Assembly (NCBI GenBank): GCA_004562975.1
Contig: SFQP01000014.1
Location: 1-19,043, forward strand
Length of the DNA stretch: 19,043 nucleotides
Direction of reading: 5' to 3'
Source of the DNA: a bacterium
GTDB taxonomy: Bacteria; Bacteroidota; Bacteroidia; Bacteroidales; Bacteroidaceae
Made by a program: the position numbers and the translations under genes. Positions 6,498 to 15,900 of this stretch are shown here, in pieces (positions within the stretch are counted from its first letter, which is position 1; each line of letters begins with the position of its first letter). Below the pieces are notes generated by a model. It saw nothing but the letters and a program-made list of their open reading frames with translations. It ran no database searches and was not told the origin of the DNA.

Positions 6498-7274
6498 ATG
6501 AAGAAAAACCTCCTACTGATGCTTGCCCTCGTACTGGCACTGGCATCCTGCAAAACAAGAGAGAAAATCGTGTACCTACAGGACACGCTGCCCAATGAAA
6601 GCGTACCGACCCAGAAAATCAATGTGCTGAAAATAGAACCGGGAGACAAGCTCGGCATCACCGTGACCAGTGCCGCAACCCCCGAACTGGCTGCCCGGTA
6701 CAACCTGAACACCGGCAGCAACAGCAGCACCGGACAGGCCAACTACGACAACTTCCGCTACACCGTCGACGAAAACGGAAATATTGATATGCAAGGCATC
6801 GGCCGGGTACAGGTCGGAGGACTCACACGCTCCGAAGCTGCCTCCAAAATCCAAAATGCCTTCCGCAACGGCGTGCTCAACGATGCCGTAGTCACCGTTT
6901 CGGCCTACAACCAGTACATCACCATCCTCGGCGACGTGGCAAGACCCGGGCGGCAGGAAATCAAACGCGACAACATCAACATTCTCGAAGCATTGGGCAT
7001 GGCGGGCGACCTCAACATCACCGGTCGCAGAGATGCAGTCAAGGTGATCCGTCAGGAAGGCGACGTGGCCAAGACATATTATATCGACCTCCGTTCCAAG
7101 AACATCTTCAACTCACCCGTCTACAACCTCCAGCAAAACGATATCGTCTACGTCGAGCCCAACAAGATGAAGATGGGACAGTCCACCAACAACGACAACT
7201 CGGTGCGCGCCATCCAGACATGGCTCTCCGTCAGCTCCGTGCTGACCAGCATCGCCATCCTTATCTTCAAGTAA
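6498..7274 (+). CDS. Polysaccharide export outer-membrane lipoprotein (Wza/BexD-like)
   Basis: I chose the ATG at 6498, not the upstream in-frame ATG at 6444. It gives a clean lipoprotein signal (MKKNLLLMLALVLALASC, lipidated at Cys18) and lies 23 nt past the predicted transcription start; the 6444 ATG lies inside the promoter. The 258-residue protein has a Poly_export domain (about 28-125; KIEPGDKLGITV, YTVDENGNIDMQGIG). An SLBB-like domain (about 128-205; ITILGDVARPG, NILEALGMAGDL) and a C-terminal hydrophobic helix (about 235-256, ending ILIFK) follow. Family members form the outer-membrane channel for capsule or exopolysaccharide. They normally sit beside a chain-length/tyrosine-kinase (Wzc-like) gene; here a terminator follows and no partner is present. 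Confidence 0.9.
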   Translation: MKKNLLLMLALVLALASCKTREKIVYLQDTLPNESVPTQKINVLKIEPGDKLGITVTSAATPELAARYNLNTGSNSSTGQANYDNFRYTVDENGNIDMQGIGRVQVGGLTRSEAASKIQNAFRNGVLNDAVVTVSAYNQYITILGDVARPGRQEIKRDNINILEALGMAGDLNITGRRDAVKVIRQEGDVAKTYYIDLRSKNIFNSPVYNLQQNDIVYVEPNKMKMGQSTNNDNSVRAIQTWLSVSSVLTSIAILIFK

Positions 7275-7304
7275 GACAGAACTTATAACCCTATATCCCT
7301 GCGT

Positions 7305-7346
7305 AGCCATCGGACGAGCGACAACCGCCATCCGATGGCTTTTTCT
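7305..7346 (+). terminator. Intrinsic terminator after the export lipoprotein gene
   Basis: AGCCATCGGA (7305-7314) pairs perfectly with TCCGATGGCT (7331-7340), a 10-bp stem followed by TTTTCT. It lies 31 bp after the stop codon and isolates this gene from the fimbrial operon. Confidence 0.85.
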
Positions 7347-7729
7347 ATCCCCCGGCCACGCCATGGCCCACCACCCACAACCGACAACATCAAACCCCTT
7401 TGCCAAGCATCACCACAGCATACAGACCGGCCACAATGTCCACCGCAGAGTATGATGCGGCACCAAGGCACAATCTGCCTGCAACCTGCCCCCTACCCTC
7501 TGCTCACACTGTTACCACCACTTGTCACCAATAAATCTACACCCCACGGAAAAAAGACTCAACAACGTACACACGGCCAAAGAGTACCCATGAAACGGTG
7601 TGTCAATAGTGGCATTTTTTCATAATCTTTCATCAAAAAAATCTAAATGTTTTTAATTTACCCCCCCCCGAAAAACATTTCTTAACAAAATTTTGACCAG
7701 AAAAGTCTGAAAATCCAATATTCCCTTTT
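7347..7729. other. Noncoding region upstream of the fimbrial operon, with a C9-loop hairpin
   Basis: No supported gene occurs here; the short ORF at 7335-7625 has no recognisable features. The first part is C/A-rich. At 7645-7654 AAATGTTTTT is the perfect reverse complement of AAAAACATTT (7671-7680). The 16-nt loop between them contains nine consecutive C residues (7661-7669). Homopolymers of this length are prone to slippage. The hairpin ends about 50 bp before the operon's -7 box. Confidence 0.7.
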
Positions 7730-7737
7730 TATATTTG
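7730..7737 (+). promoter_or_regulatory. Candidate -7 box of the fimbrial operon
   Basis: TATATTTG matches TAnnTTTG. The nearest TTTG (7692-7695) is 34 bp upstream, too far for a standard -33 element, so the promoter may need an activator. Transcription would start near 7744, giving a leader of about 190 nt that is AU-rich and has no other gene. Confidence 0.5.
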
Positions 7738-7906
7738 CTGCCTCAAAAAAGATGATATGGACTTCCGCTTTTTACAAACCGAAGGCATATTCCATGCAGT
7801 TTTAATAAAAATCCTCAACAGATTCAACCAGGACAATAACAACTAACTATATCAAATAAAATTTTTCACAGAAAACGAGATACGCACTGTATTTACGAGA
7901 CATTTC

Positions 7907-7939
7907 ATGTATTCACCCCCCCAATACGCCTGCTCATGA
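7907..7939 (+). other. Mini-ORF with C7 tract overlapping the first fimbrial gene
   Basis: ATG at 7907 opens a 10-codon frame (MYSPPQYACS) whose stop TGA (7937-7939) overlaps the ATG of the DUF3575 gene at 7936. It contains seven C residues (7916-7922). One extra C would bring the mini-ORF in frame with the gene and extend its N-terminus by ten residues. Whether it is translated is unknown. Confidence 0.35.
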
Positions 7940-8517
7940 TTGAGATACACAAATATGGATTGGCACTGATACTGACCCTTGCGAGTTTGCTCACGGCAAA
8001 TGCACAGAAGGTGGCACTGAAGACGAACCTGCTCTACGATGCAACCTCCACTCCCAACCTGGGAGCCGAACTCGCTTTGGGCAAAAAGTCTACCCTCCAA
8101 CTGTTCTATGGACTCAATCCGTGGAAATTCGCATCCGACCGTACCAAACAACTGCGCCACTGGCTGCTCATGCCGGAATACCGCTACTGGACTTGCCAGA
8201 AGTTCAACGGCCACTTCTTCGGCATACACGCATTGGGCGGACAGTACAACGTGGGGGGCATTGACCTCTCCAATCCCGTATTCAAGGACCTTGACAAGAA
8301 ACGCTACGAAGGATGGTATGCCGGCGGCGGACTGGCCTATGGCTACCAGTGGCTGCTCTCACGCCACTGGAGCCTCGAAGCCTCTGTCGGAGTGGGCTAC
8401 ATCCGTTTCCACTACAAGGAATTTCCCTGTACCGAGTGCGGCGCACTTATCCAAGAGAACAACAAAAACTATTTTGGTCCCACCAAGCTCGCACTGAGCC
8501 TAATGTACTGCTTCTAA
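7936..8517 (+). CDS. DUF3575 family outer-membrane beta-barrel protein
   Basis: This 193-residue protein has a signal peptide likely cleaved at ANA|QK near residue 23. Alternating amphipathic strands follow, and the last residues end in an aromatic Phe (LMYCF), typical of outer-membrane barrels. The segments KTNLLYDATSTPNLGAELAL, LMPEYRYW and GYQWLLSRHWSLE match what I know of the DUF3575 family, which in Bacteroidales often opens Mfa/Fim-type fimbrial loci. Its precise role is unknown; it may help assemble or anchor the fimbria. Its TAA stop (8515-8517) directly abuts the next ATG (8518), so translational coupling is likely. The ATG at 7936 is the only start giving the intact signal peptide. 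Confidence 0.85.
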   Translation: MIEIHKYGLALILTLASLLTANAQKVALKTNLLYDATSTPNLGAELALGKKSTLQLFYGLNPWKFASDRTKQLRHWLLMPEYRYWTCQKFNGHFFGIHALGGQYNVGGIDLSNPVFKDLDKKRYEGWYAGGGLAYGYQWLLSRHWSLEASVGVGYIRFHYKEFPCTECGALIQENNKNYFGPTKLALSLMYCF

Positions 8518-9921
8518 ATGAAACGATCACTCTACATGATATGCTTGTTTTCGTTGGTAGTCAGCGGAATGCAGGCTCAGGTAAAACAGCAGCAAACCAG
8601 CATCAAGCCCGTGGGCGACCGTCTGGTACTCAAAACGGTGTTCGTGCTCGACGAACTCCGTCAGCAAAGCAACCAGCAGACGGTCTACACCCCCGTTCTT
8701 GAAGGAAAGGACGGACAGACCGTGCTCTTCAAAAGCCTCATGGTGAACGGACGCCGCCAACACTTATATTATAAGCGCAACGGCAACAAGAACTACCCCG
8801 ACGCACTGGAGGTGGAACGCCGCAACTACACCGCGCAACAGGTGGACTATCTCTCCGCCGTGCCTTACGAGGACTGGATGGACGGTGCAACCCTCCGCAT
8901 CAACACGGACACTTGCGGCTGCGGCAACCTACTGGGCAACGCTCCGGGCGAGCCTTTGCAGCTTGACTTCCATCCCGAACGCGGCATCTGCCTGGCCTTC
9001 CTGCCCCCCGTGGCGGCTCCCGACCCCGTCGTTTCGCTCTCGGGCAAAGCATACCTCGACTATCCCGTCAACCGCACGGAGCTGCACCCCGATTATCGCA
9101 ACAACCCGCGTGAGCTCCAGAAAATCGTGGCTACCATCGACACCGTGCGCAACAATCCCAAGGTGGAGATCATGGGCATTGACATCCACGGCTATGCCTC
9201 GCCCGAAGGCTCGTGGAGCAACAACGAACGGCTGTCCAAAGGACGTGCCGCCAGCTTGAAGGACTATGTGAAGCAGCTCTGCCGCCTCGACGATCGCATC
9301 TTCACCGTCGACAACACGCCCGAGGACTGGGCGGGACTTGACAGCCTGATCTCCGGCTCTGCCCTCTCTCACAAGGACGAGATACTGCAAATCGTGCGCG
9401 ACCACTCGCTGGAGCCTGACCCACGCAACGAACGCATCAAGACGGCCTACCCTGAGGAATACCAATTCATACTCAACACCTGGTACCCTGCCCTGCGCCA
9501 TTCGGACTACGCCGTGCAGTACCGCATCCGTCCCATGACGGACCGCGAAGCCGCCGAACTGCTCCACACGCAGCCGCAGCTCCTCTCGCTCAACAAGATG
9601 TTCCGCATAGCCAACCTCTACGAGCCGGACAGCGATGCTTACAACGAGGTATTCGACATTGCCGTACGCCTCTACCCCTCCGACCCTGTGGCTAACCTCA
9701 ACGCGGCGAACATCGCGCTGAAGAAGCACGACTTGGAGGCAGCGGCACGCTACTTGGAAAAGGCTGACCCCTCCCTGCCGCAGACAGTCCATGCACGGGG
9801 CGTACTGGCACTGCTGCAAGGCCGCTATGCCGAAGCCCGCACCCTACTCGAACAGGCTCAGCAAGCCGGCATAGCCGAAGCTGCAACCAACCTCGAAATC
9901 CTGCAAAAACTGGAGCAATAG
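8518..9921 (+). CDS. DUF3868 / OmpA-like / TPR envelope protein
   Basis: The 467-residue protein has a signal peptide ending near MQA|Q (residue 20). An N-terminal DUF3868-type domain follows (about 21-130; RLVLKTVFVLDELRQQSNQQ, LYYKRNGN). Next is an OmpA-like peptidoglycan-binding domain (about 175-265) with IDIHGYASPEGSWSNNERLS and KGRAASLKDYV, the family's 'N..LS..RA..V..Y' motif. The C-terminus (about 375-465) is helical and alanine-rich, resembling TPR repeats (LNAANIALKKHDLEAAARYL). The combination suggests a periplasmic or outer-membrane scaffold tying the fimbrial apparatus to peptidoglycan. It follows the DUF3575 gene with no gap and precedes the major fimbrillin gene by 63 bp, with no promoter box between. 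The exact function is inferred. Confidence 0.85.
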   Translation: MKRSLYMICLFSLVVSGMQAQVKQQQTSIKPVGDRLVLKTVFVLDELRQQSNQQTVYTPVLEGKDGQTVLFKSLMVNGRRQHLYYKRNGNKNYPDALEVERRNYTAQQVDYLSAVPYEDWMDGATLRINTDTCGCGNLLGNAPGEPLQLDFHPERGICLAFLPPVAAPDPVVSLSGKAYLDYPVNRTELHPDYRNNPRELQKIVATIDTVRNNPKVEIMGIDIHGYASPEGSWSNNERLSKGRAASLKDYVKQLCRLDDRIFTVDNTPEDWAGLDSLISGSALSHKDEILQIVRDHSLEPDPRNERIKTAYPEEYQFILNTWYPALRHSDYAVQYRIRPMTDREAAELLHTQPQLLSLNKMFRIANLYEPDSDAYNEVFDIAVRLYPSDPVANLNAANIALKKHDLEAAARYLEKADPSLPQTVHARGVLALLQGRYAEARTLLEQAQQAGIAEAATNLEILQKLEQ

Positions 9922-9984
9922 CTCTACAATTACTTCAAGAAATCTTACAAACAATTTTTATTCACTTTTTTAAAACTTACAACT

Positions 9985-11607
9985 ATGAAGAAAAGAACTC
10001 TTCTCACATGCGGCCTCGCAGCCGCATTGTTCGCCGGATGTTCTTCCGACGACAAACTGACCGTGGACGACGGAACAGTGTCTAACGGAACAGGTTACGT
10101 GTCTCTGCGTATTGCTTTGCCTTCTACCAGTAGTGGAATGAGAGCTGATAACCAAGCCAATGACCAGTATGATGAAGGTGTAGCTAATGAGTACAAAGTG
10201 AATGATGTAACACTTGTATTCTTTAATGGAGACAAAGAAGTTTTGTCTACGCACAAACTGGCTGGTTTTTCAGAGACAGCAACTGACAACAAAGACGGTA
10301 TAACTGTTGAGTACACGCTGGCTACGCAGAAAGTATCCGGAGATGCTGAATATGTTCTTGTCCTTCTTAACAAACCTGCTGCGCTTGAAACGGATGTTGC
10401 TACGTTTGACAAGTTGAACGAGGCCATTGATTGTAGTGATGTTAAGACATTGACAGGTGGTGACTCCTATGATAGTTTCTTCATGTCTAACACAACCTTG
10501 TCAAATGGTACGCAGTCACAGACTCTTGTCCCCATTATGCCGCAGACAACCATAGCCAAAGCTGAAGCCAATAAAGCTATTGTGTATGTTGAACGTGCCG
10601 TAGGTAAGGTTGAAATGAGCCATTATGAAGGTACTGGCACTAAATGGTCGGGATGGAAATACACGATTCCCACAGATGCAGCAGTCTATGCAGAGGACGA
10701 AATCACCATCAACGAATGGAATATCGATCTGACAAATAAAAAAACCTATCCGGTTAGAAAATATGATAATTCTTGGTCTTCTTATGCCAGAATGTTGAGC
10801 GCTAACACATATGATGGAACATGGAAACGTACGTATTGGGCAGAAGATCCTAACTATAATGTTGATGATCCTACTGTTCTTACTGATCCTTCTCGGCAGT
10901 TGAAACACAATGATGAATTCTCATCTATGACAACTAAGCTCTATTGTCCGGAAAACACGTTTGATGTTAAGCACATGAAACAAAATAACTCGACTCGTGT
11001 TCTTCTGAAAGCAAATTATAAGCCCCAAGGCTTCAGTGATGGTGAAACATGGTACCTGCTTGCTAACTCCAGCACGCCTAAGAAGGAAAGTGCTATTCTT
11101 GCAGCTGTTCAAGCTAAAGTTCGCGAAGTTACGACTCTTAACCTGCCTGCAGGTAAAACGCTAAAAGATAACTATAAAACGAGTTATTTCAAGAAAGGTT
11201 CTGATGATGTTACTACGGATGAATTAAACGCTATTAAGGGTGCGATTAGCTCTATAACGAAGTATGACGCTGGTACCTGCTATTATGCAGTAAGAATTCA
11301 GCACTTTGGTTCATGGTACACGCCTTGGGGTAGCGAAACGGGTGCTCCTACTCCTTCAGGAGCAGATGACGCATTCTATAACTATGTCACTGACCCTAAA
11401 AATGCTGATATTAACACTTACTATCTCGGACGTTATGGTATCGTACGTAACAACTGGTATCAGCTTATGCTCAATAGCATTTCTGCACCTGGTGAACCCA
11501 CTATTCCCACTCCAGCAGATCAGCCTGATGATATAACGAACTACTATATCAGTGCCACCGTCAAGATTATGGACTGGGCTGTTCGCAAGCAGAGTGTAAA
11601 CCTCTAA
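9985..11607 (+). CDS. Mfa1/FimA-type major fimbrial subunit (lipoprotein precursor)
   Basis: This 540-residue precursor has a lipoprotein signal (MKKRTLLTCGLAAALFAGC, Cys19). The N-terminal fimbrillin segment contains VSLRIALPSTSSGMRADN. Arg53 sits where P. gingivalis fimbrillins are cut by an Arg-specific protease to free the donor-strand groove; its use here is inferred. DVTLVFFNGDKEV and EYVLVLLNKP are typical fimbrillin strands. Near the C-terminus RYGIVRNNWYQLMLNS and a last strand VKIMDWAVRKQSVNL match the family. Position right before an anchor gene supports the shaft-subunit role. From roughly 10100 on, the gene is visibly more AT-rich, with many GGT/GTT/GCT codons, unlike its C-ending-codon neighbours. 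It ends in a double stop TAATAG. Confidence 0.88.
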   Translation: MKKRTLLTCGLAAALFAGCSSDDKLTVDDGTVSNGTGYVSLRIALPSTSSGMRADNQANDQYDEGVANEYKVNDVTLVFFNGDKEVLSTHKLAGFSETATDNKDGITVEYTLATQKVSGDAEYVLVLLNKPAALETDVATFDKLNEAIDCSDVKTLTGGDSYDSFFMSNTTLSNGTQSQTLVPIMPQTTIAKAEANKAIVYVERAVGKVEMSHYEGTGTKWSGWKYTIPTDAAVYAEDEITINEWNIDLTNKKTYPVRKYDNSWSSYARMLSANTYDGTWKRTYWAEDPNYNVDDPTVLTDPSRQLKHNDEFSSMTTKLYCPENTFDVKHMKQNNSTRVLLKANYKPQGFSDGETWYLLANSSTPKKESAILAAVQAKVREVTTLNLPAGKTLKDNYKTSYFKKGSDDVTTDELNAIKGAISSITKYDAGTCYYAVRIQHFGSWYTPWGSETGAPTPSGADDAFYNYVTDPKNADINTYYLGRYGIVRNNWYQLMLNSISAPGEPTIPTPADQPDDITNYYISATVKIMDWAVRKQSVNL

Positions 11608-11624
11608 TAGCAGTTCAAGAACAC

Positions 11625-11678
11625 AAGGTTAATACCTTATATATCATGGTAAGTCAGGCAGTGATTGCCTGACTTACC
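11625..11678 (+). promoter_or_regulatory. Strong hairpin between fimbrillin and anchor genes
   Basis: GGTAAGTCAGGCA (11648-11660) and TGCCTGACTTACC (11666-11678) form a perfect 13-bp stem with a 5-nt loop. A smaller hairpin, AAGGT/ACCTT (11625-11629, 11634-11638), lies just before it. A-rich rather than U-rich sequence follows, so it is a poor classical terminator. A role as attenuator or as 3'-end stabiliser that keeps the shaft subunit in excess over the anchor is inferred. Confidence 0.7.
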
Positions 11679-11709
11679 AAACAAAAAATTCACCTACAAA
11701 CACAAAGCA

Positions 11710-12831
11710 ATGAAATTCTCGCTTCTACGACACATCCTGCTGATGGCTACATGCGCCCTCACGGCAACTCTCAGCTCATGCTCCATGATGGAAACTGACC
11801 TGAGCGACTGCCCCACCGGACTGTATGTCAGCTTCAAGTACGACTACAACGTACAACGCGCCGACATGTTCAAAGACCATGTGGGAGGCGTGAGCGTGTA
11901 TGTGTTCGACGGGAACAACCGCTTTGTGACCAAAAAGGATGCGGAGAACGTGGCCGGCTCCGGACCGCTCAAAGAATACGGCTACACCATGCACTTTACC
12001 GAAAACGAACTGCCGACCGGCAACTACCGCCTCCTGGCATGGGCACAACAGAAAGGGTACGATGCCACACTGGCTTCACCCGGTGCCAAATTCCGCCGCA
12101 CGGAACTCCAACCCGGCGACGACATCAGCCTGCTCACCGTGACCCTCGACCGAGAAACGACAGGCAACGACGGCTTCGCACCCGTCCCCAACGACAACCA
12201 ACCATTGGACACGCTCTGGGCCACACGTAACCCGGAAACTCACCACATCACGCTGAAACGCGGATGCCCCACACGCGACACACTCTCACTCGTTCGCGAC
12301 ACCAAACAACTGAACATCACCCTGCGCCAGACGGAATCGCCGGAACTGCTCCGCGCCGAGGACTACGACGTAAGGATTACGGATAAAAACGGACGCTTGC
12401 TCTACGACAACGCCACCGACCCGACGGACACGCCGCTCTGCTACACGCCCTATGCGCAGTGGACTTCCAACTTGCAACAGCCGGCACAGGCTGCCGCACG
12501 CGCCGAAGCGGTGCTGGCCAACACGGCTCACTACGAGTTTTTCCTCAACCGCATCATTTACCACGCCAGCTCCGACGACAACGCCCGCCTCACCATCACC
12601 AACCGCGAAACGGGCGAGCTGGCCGCCGACATCGACCTGGCGGACATACTCTCCGACGGACGCAGATGCTTCGAGCTGGCCAACTATTCCCCGCAAGAGT
12701 TCCTTGACCGCGAGTACCAATACAGCCTTGACTTCATCCTCACGGGTGGCAAATGGGTGGAAATCACCCTGCGCATCTCCATCATGGACTGGGCGAAACG
12801 CTACCAGCGCGTGGACCTCGGACAGAAATAG
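11710..12831 (+). CDS. Mfa2/FimB-type fimbrial anchor lipoprotein
   Basis: I start at ATG 11710, giving 373 residues with a clear lipoprotein signal ending TLSSCS. An in-frame ATG at 11665 would add 15 polar residues before the signal and lies inside the 13-bp hairpin. The segment DLSDCPTGLYVSFKYDYNVQ, then RADMFKDHVGGVSVYVFD, is highly characteristic of the Mfa2/FimB family, which caps and anchors the fimbria at the outer membrane and limits its length. A C-terminal strand LRISIMDWAKRYQRVDL echoes the end of the major subunit. It follows the major subunit gene by 102 bp and precedes the fused fimbrillin ORF by 100 bp, all on one strand and likely one transcript. Confidence 0.88.
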   Translation: MKFSLLRHILLMATCALTATLSSCSMMETDLSDCPTGLYVSFKYDYNVQRADMFKDHVGGVSVYVFDGNNRFVTKKDAENVAGSGPLKEYGYTMHFTENELPTGNYRLLAWAQQKGYDATLASPGAKFRRTELQPGDDISLLTVTLDRETTGNDGFAPVPNDNQPLDTLWATRNPETHHITLKRGCPTRDTLSLVRDTKQLNITLRQTESPELLRAEDYDVRITDKNGRLLYDNATDPTDTPLCYTPYAQWTSNLQQPAQAAARAEAVLANTAHYEFFLNRIIYHASSDDNARLTITNRETGELAADIDLADILSDGRRCFELANYSPQEFLDREYQYSLDFILTGGKWVEITLRISIMDWAKRYQRVDLGQK

Positions 12832-12931
12832 GCTGCATCTGCCGGAGAACAGCCCCGTCAAATAAAAGATTACACTGCCCTTTCGCACCATAACAGTAAA
12901 CAAACACTTCCTTCCCCTTCCGCTAAACTTC

Positions 12932-15900
12932 ATGAAACTACCCACTGCACATATTGCCATCTGTCTGTTGGGGCTGCTCATGGCAGTCCTGACAGGGTGT
13001 AGTGGTCATGGAGACAGCATTTCGGACAACGAAGAGGAACTCTTCAACCAGAACGGAACTTATTTTCAGCTCACCCTCCACTGCGGCAGTCCCAAGAGCC
13101 GTGGCCCCCAAGGCGGTGAGGAGGGCGACGGACGATTGGGAGCTTTGGACAACGAGAACAACACGGTCAATGCCACCATCTTCCTCTACCAAGCCAACGA
13201 CGGCATCAACGCCCCCGCCTCCACCCCCATCAGCTACGCTTTCTATGCCCCGACCATCAAGAAAGTGTCCGCCACGAAATACACCACCGATGTACTCCAC
13301 GCCTTCACGCCCATCACCCCGGGACTTTATCATGTGCTGGTGGTAACGAACCTCGGCGACCTCACACAGCTGGCACAGAAAACATTGGGCGAAGTGCGCG
13401 ACTACGCCATAACCCAGCCTTACGCCCAAACCGACCCACTCGACCCCTCCACCGCCAACCGCTTCGTGATGACCAACGAAGCCGATGCCACCGTCACCAT
13501 CACGGGCGAGGGTGGCATTGACCACGTCAAACAAATCACCCTCAACGTCGAACGGCTCGCCGCCCGCATCGACTTCTCACCGGGTGTGAAGCCGGGCACA
13601 ACCGGCGGCACTTACTACGGCGGCGAATACAAAACGAACTATAACTTTGAGATGGGTGGCATGAACTATCGGAAAAACGGCTACCTTTACAAAGTCATCA
13701 GAGACAACATGACCGAAACCGGCGACATCTTCCTCCTGACCGAAGTCACTCCCTTCAATCTCTGGAACAGCGACACTTACCTTATCAAGCGCGTCTGCGA
13801 CACCAAATGGCAGGACTACACCCACCTGAGCTATCTGGGACTGGAAACCAAAAACGAACTGAACGAAGCCACCAACTACGTGGTGGGCTACAAGACCTTT
13901 GACAAAACATCCGCCAACTTCACTGCCTTAAAACCCAAATTGTATAACCCCAGCACCCATTGGAGCGTGCGCGAGTTGTCAGCGGAAAGCGATTACACCA
14001 ACCAGATTGACGCAAGCGACCCCAACCTGAAATACTACGTGCTGACCTACGCCCGGGAGAACACCATCTTTACAGGCAGCCCGAAAGAAAGCTATGCCAC
14101 GGGCATCCGCTTCGACGGCTACTATGGCAAGAAAACAGGTGAAGATACCGGAGGCAATCCCATTTACAGCTGGACTTCCAAAAGCTACTACCATTACATC
14201 CGCCACGCCGACCCCCACGACACCAATGCCGAAGCCGTGCCCATGAAGTACGGCATTGTGCGCAACAATGTCTACCGCGTCTACGTCAACAGCGTGACAT
14301 CCCTCGGTCTGATACTGATAGAAGTGAAGGACTGGATTTCCATCACACTTCCGCCCCCTCCCCTCTCCGCTCACCAAAGCCCGGCGGGAGGGGGCATCGG
14401 CAAAAGTTTATCAAACTTTCTGAATATGTACATCCCTCTGCATAATCATTTGTCCTCCCGCCCCCTCTTCCGCTTCCTCACGGCACTCACCACCATGCTG
14501 CTTGTGGCAGCCTGCACCTCCGACGATGTCAGTTCCGAGGGCGAAGGCCGGGAAAAAGTGCGCATCAACATCGAGCTGGGCACCGCCGGACTCTCCACCG
14601 GTTCCAGGGCATGGACCGATGTCATGGCCAATCCCGACGGCGGAGAGATGATTTTCTCCGCCTACGTTGTCATGGTAGATGCAACCGGCAATGTTAAAAA
14701 CATATTCAACCTGGACCACATCTCGAGCCAGGAGCACGAGCGGCGCAACGTGGCCAGCATCAACTCCGAAACCGGCACATACACCTTCTATTCCTTTGCC
14801 AACCTGCCCGACTGCTTCGAGTACACGGCTGACAACGGCTCCGGCAAAAAGAAGCTCCTGCTCAAAGGCAACAGCCACCTTAATGCCACCGCCACTTCCG
14901 CCAACGGCATAGCAATCACTCAGGACAGTGACTTCGGCACTGCCGTAGCCGCCTTAAGATACACCCCCCATTTCAACAACTTCAAGGTATATCCCGCCAA
15001 CGACATACCCGGAGGAACCACCTTCAACGGCATCCCCATGACCAACACGGAGCAGTTTGAAGTGAACAGCAACGTCACCGTCCGCCTCTCCCTCTACCGC
15101 CTGCTCTCCAAGATACAGTTCACCGTCACCAACCAGACGGGCAAGGACATTGTGATGGACAAAATCACCATGGGCAACGTCACGGCCAACGAGAACGCCA
15201 CCCCCATCAAATTCCTGCCGCCCAAGGATGCCAACAATGGTGTCATCAACTCCTTCACCGCCACCGACGGCCACACCACTGAGGACGTAGTCTTCTTCGA
15301 ACGAGGCACCACCACGGGCACCACCCTGGCGAACGGCGGTAACCAAGTCTTCACCGGCTACCTCAACGAGAGCGTCTCCACTCACCCCACCGGCCAATTT
15401 CCCCTCACGCTGAAATACCATTTCAAATCCGACGAGACCAGCGAGGGTGTCGACCCGGATAAAATCATCACCCGCTTCTCCCTCATGAAGCTCCAAGACA
15501 TCGCCCGCAACCACGCCGTGCTCGTGCCCATCCGCCTCACGGAGTACAGCGTCATCCTCAAAACCTTCTTCTATCCCCCCATTGGCGGCTACCCCTCTTT
15601 CAGTCAGGAAGACCACAGCGAGGAAGGCTATTACACCCTGATCTTCGGCGGCGGCGGCGACCTCTCCATCCATCCCTACGTTTTCGAGTCCGCCAACGCC
15701 AACAACCCCGAGCTTTGGTTTGAGCTGAACGACAAGACCCACATCGAGAGCTACGCCATCACCGTGGAAGACCCCTCCCACATCTTCACCAACGACGGTG
15801 CGCCCCATTTCGACGACACCACTGGCGAACTCCTCGCCACCCTCAATTCCGTCCATAACGGCACCGCCTCCGTGGAGCTGACCGTACACATCAAGGTTTC

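Noticed and set aside
7335..7625. 96-codon plus-strand ORF before the fimbrial operon
   Set aside because: It starts inside the terminator stem of the export gene. Its Pro/His/Gln-rich translation has no signal peptide or family features.
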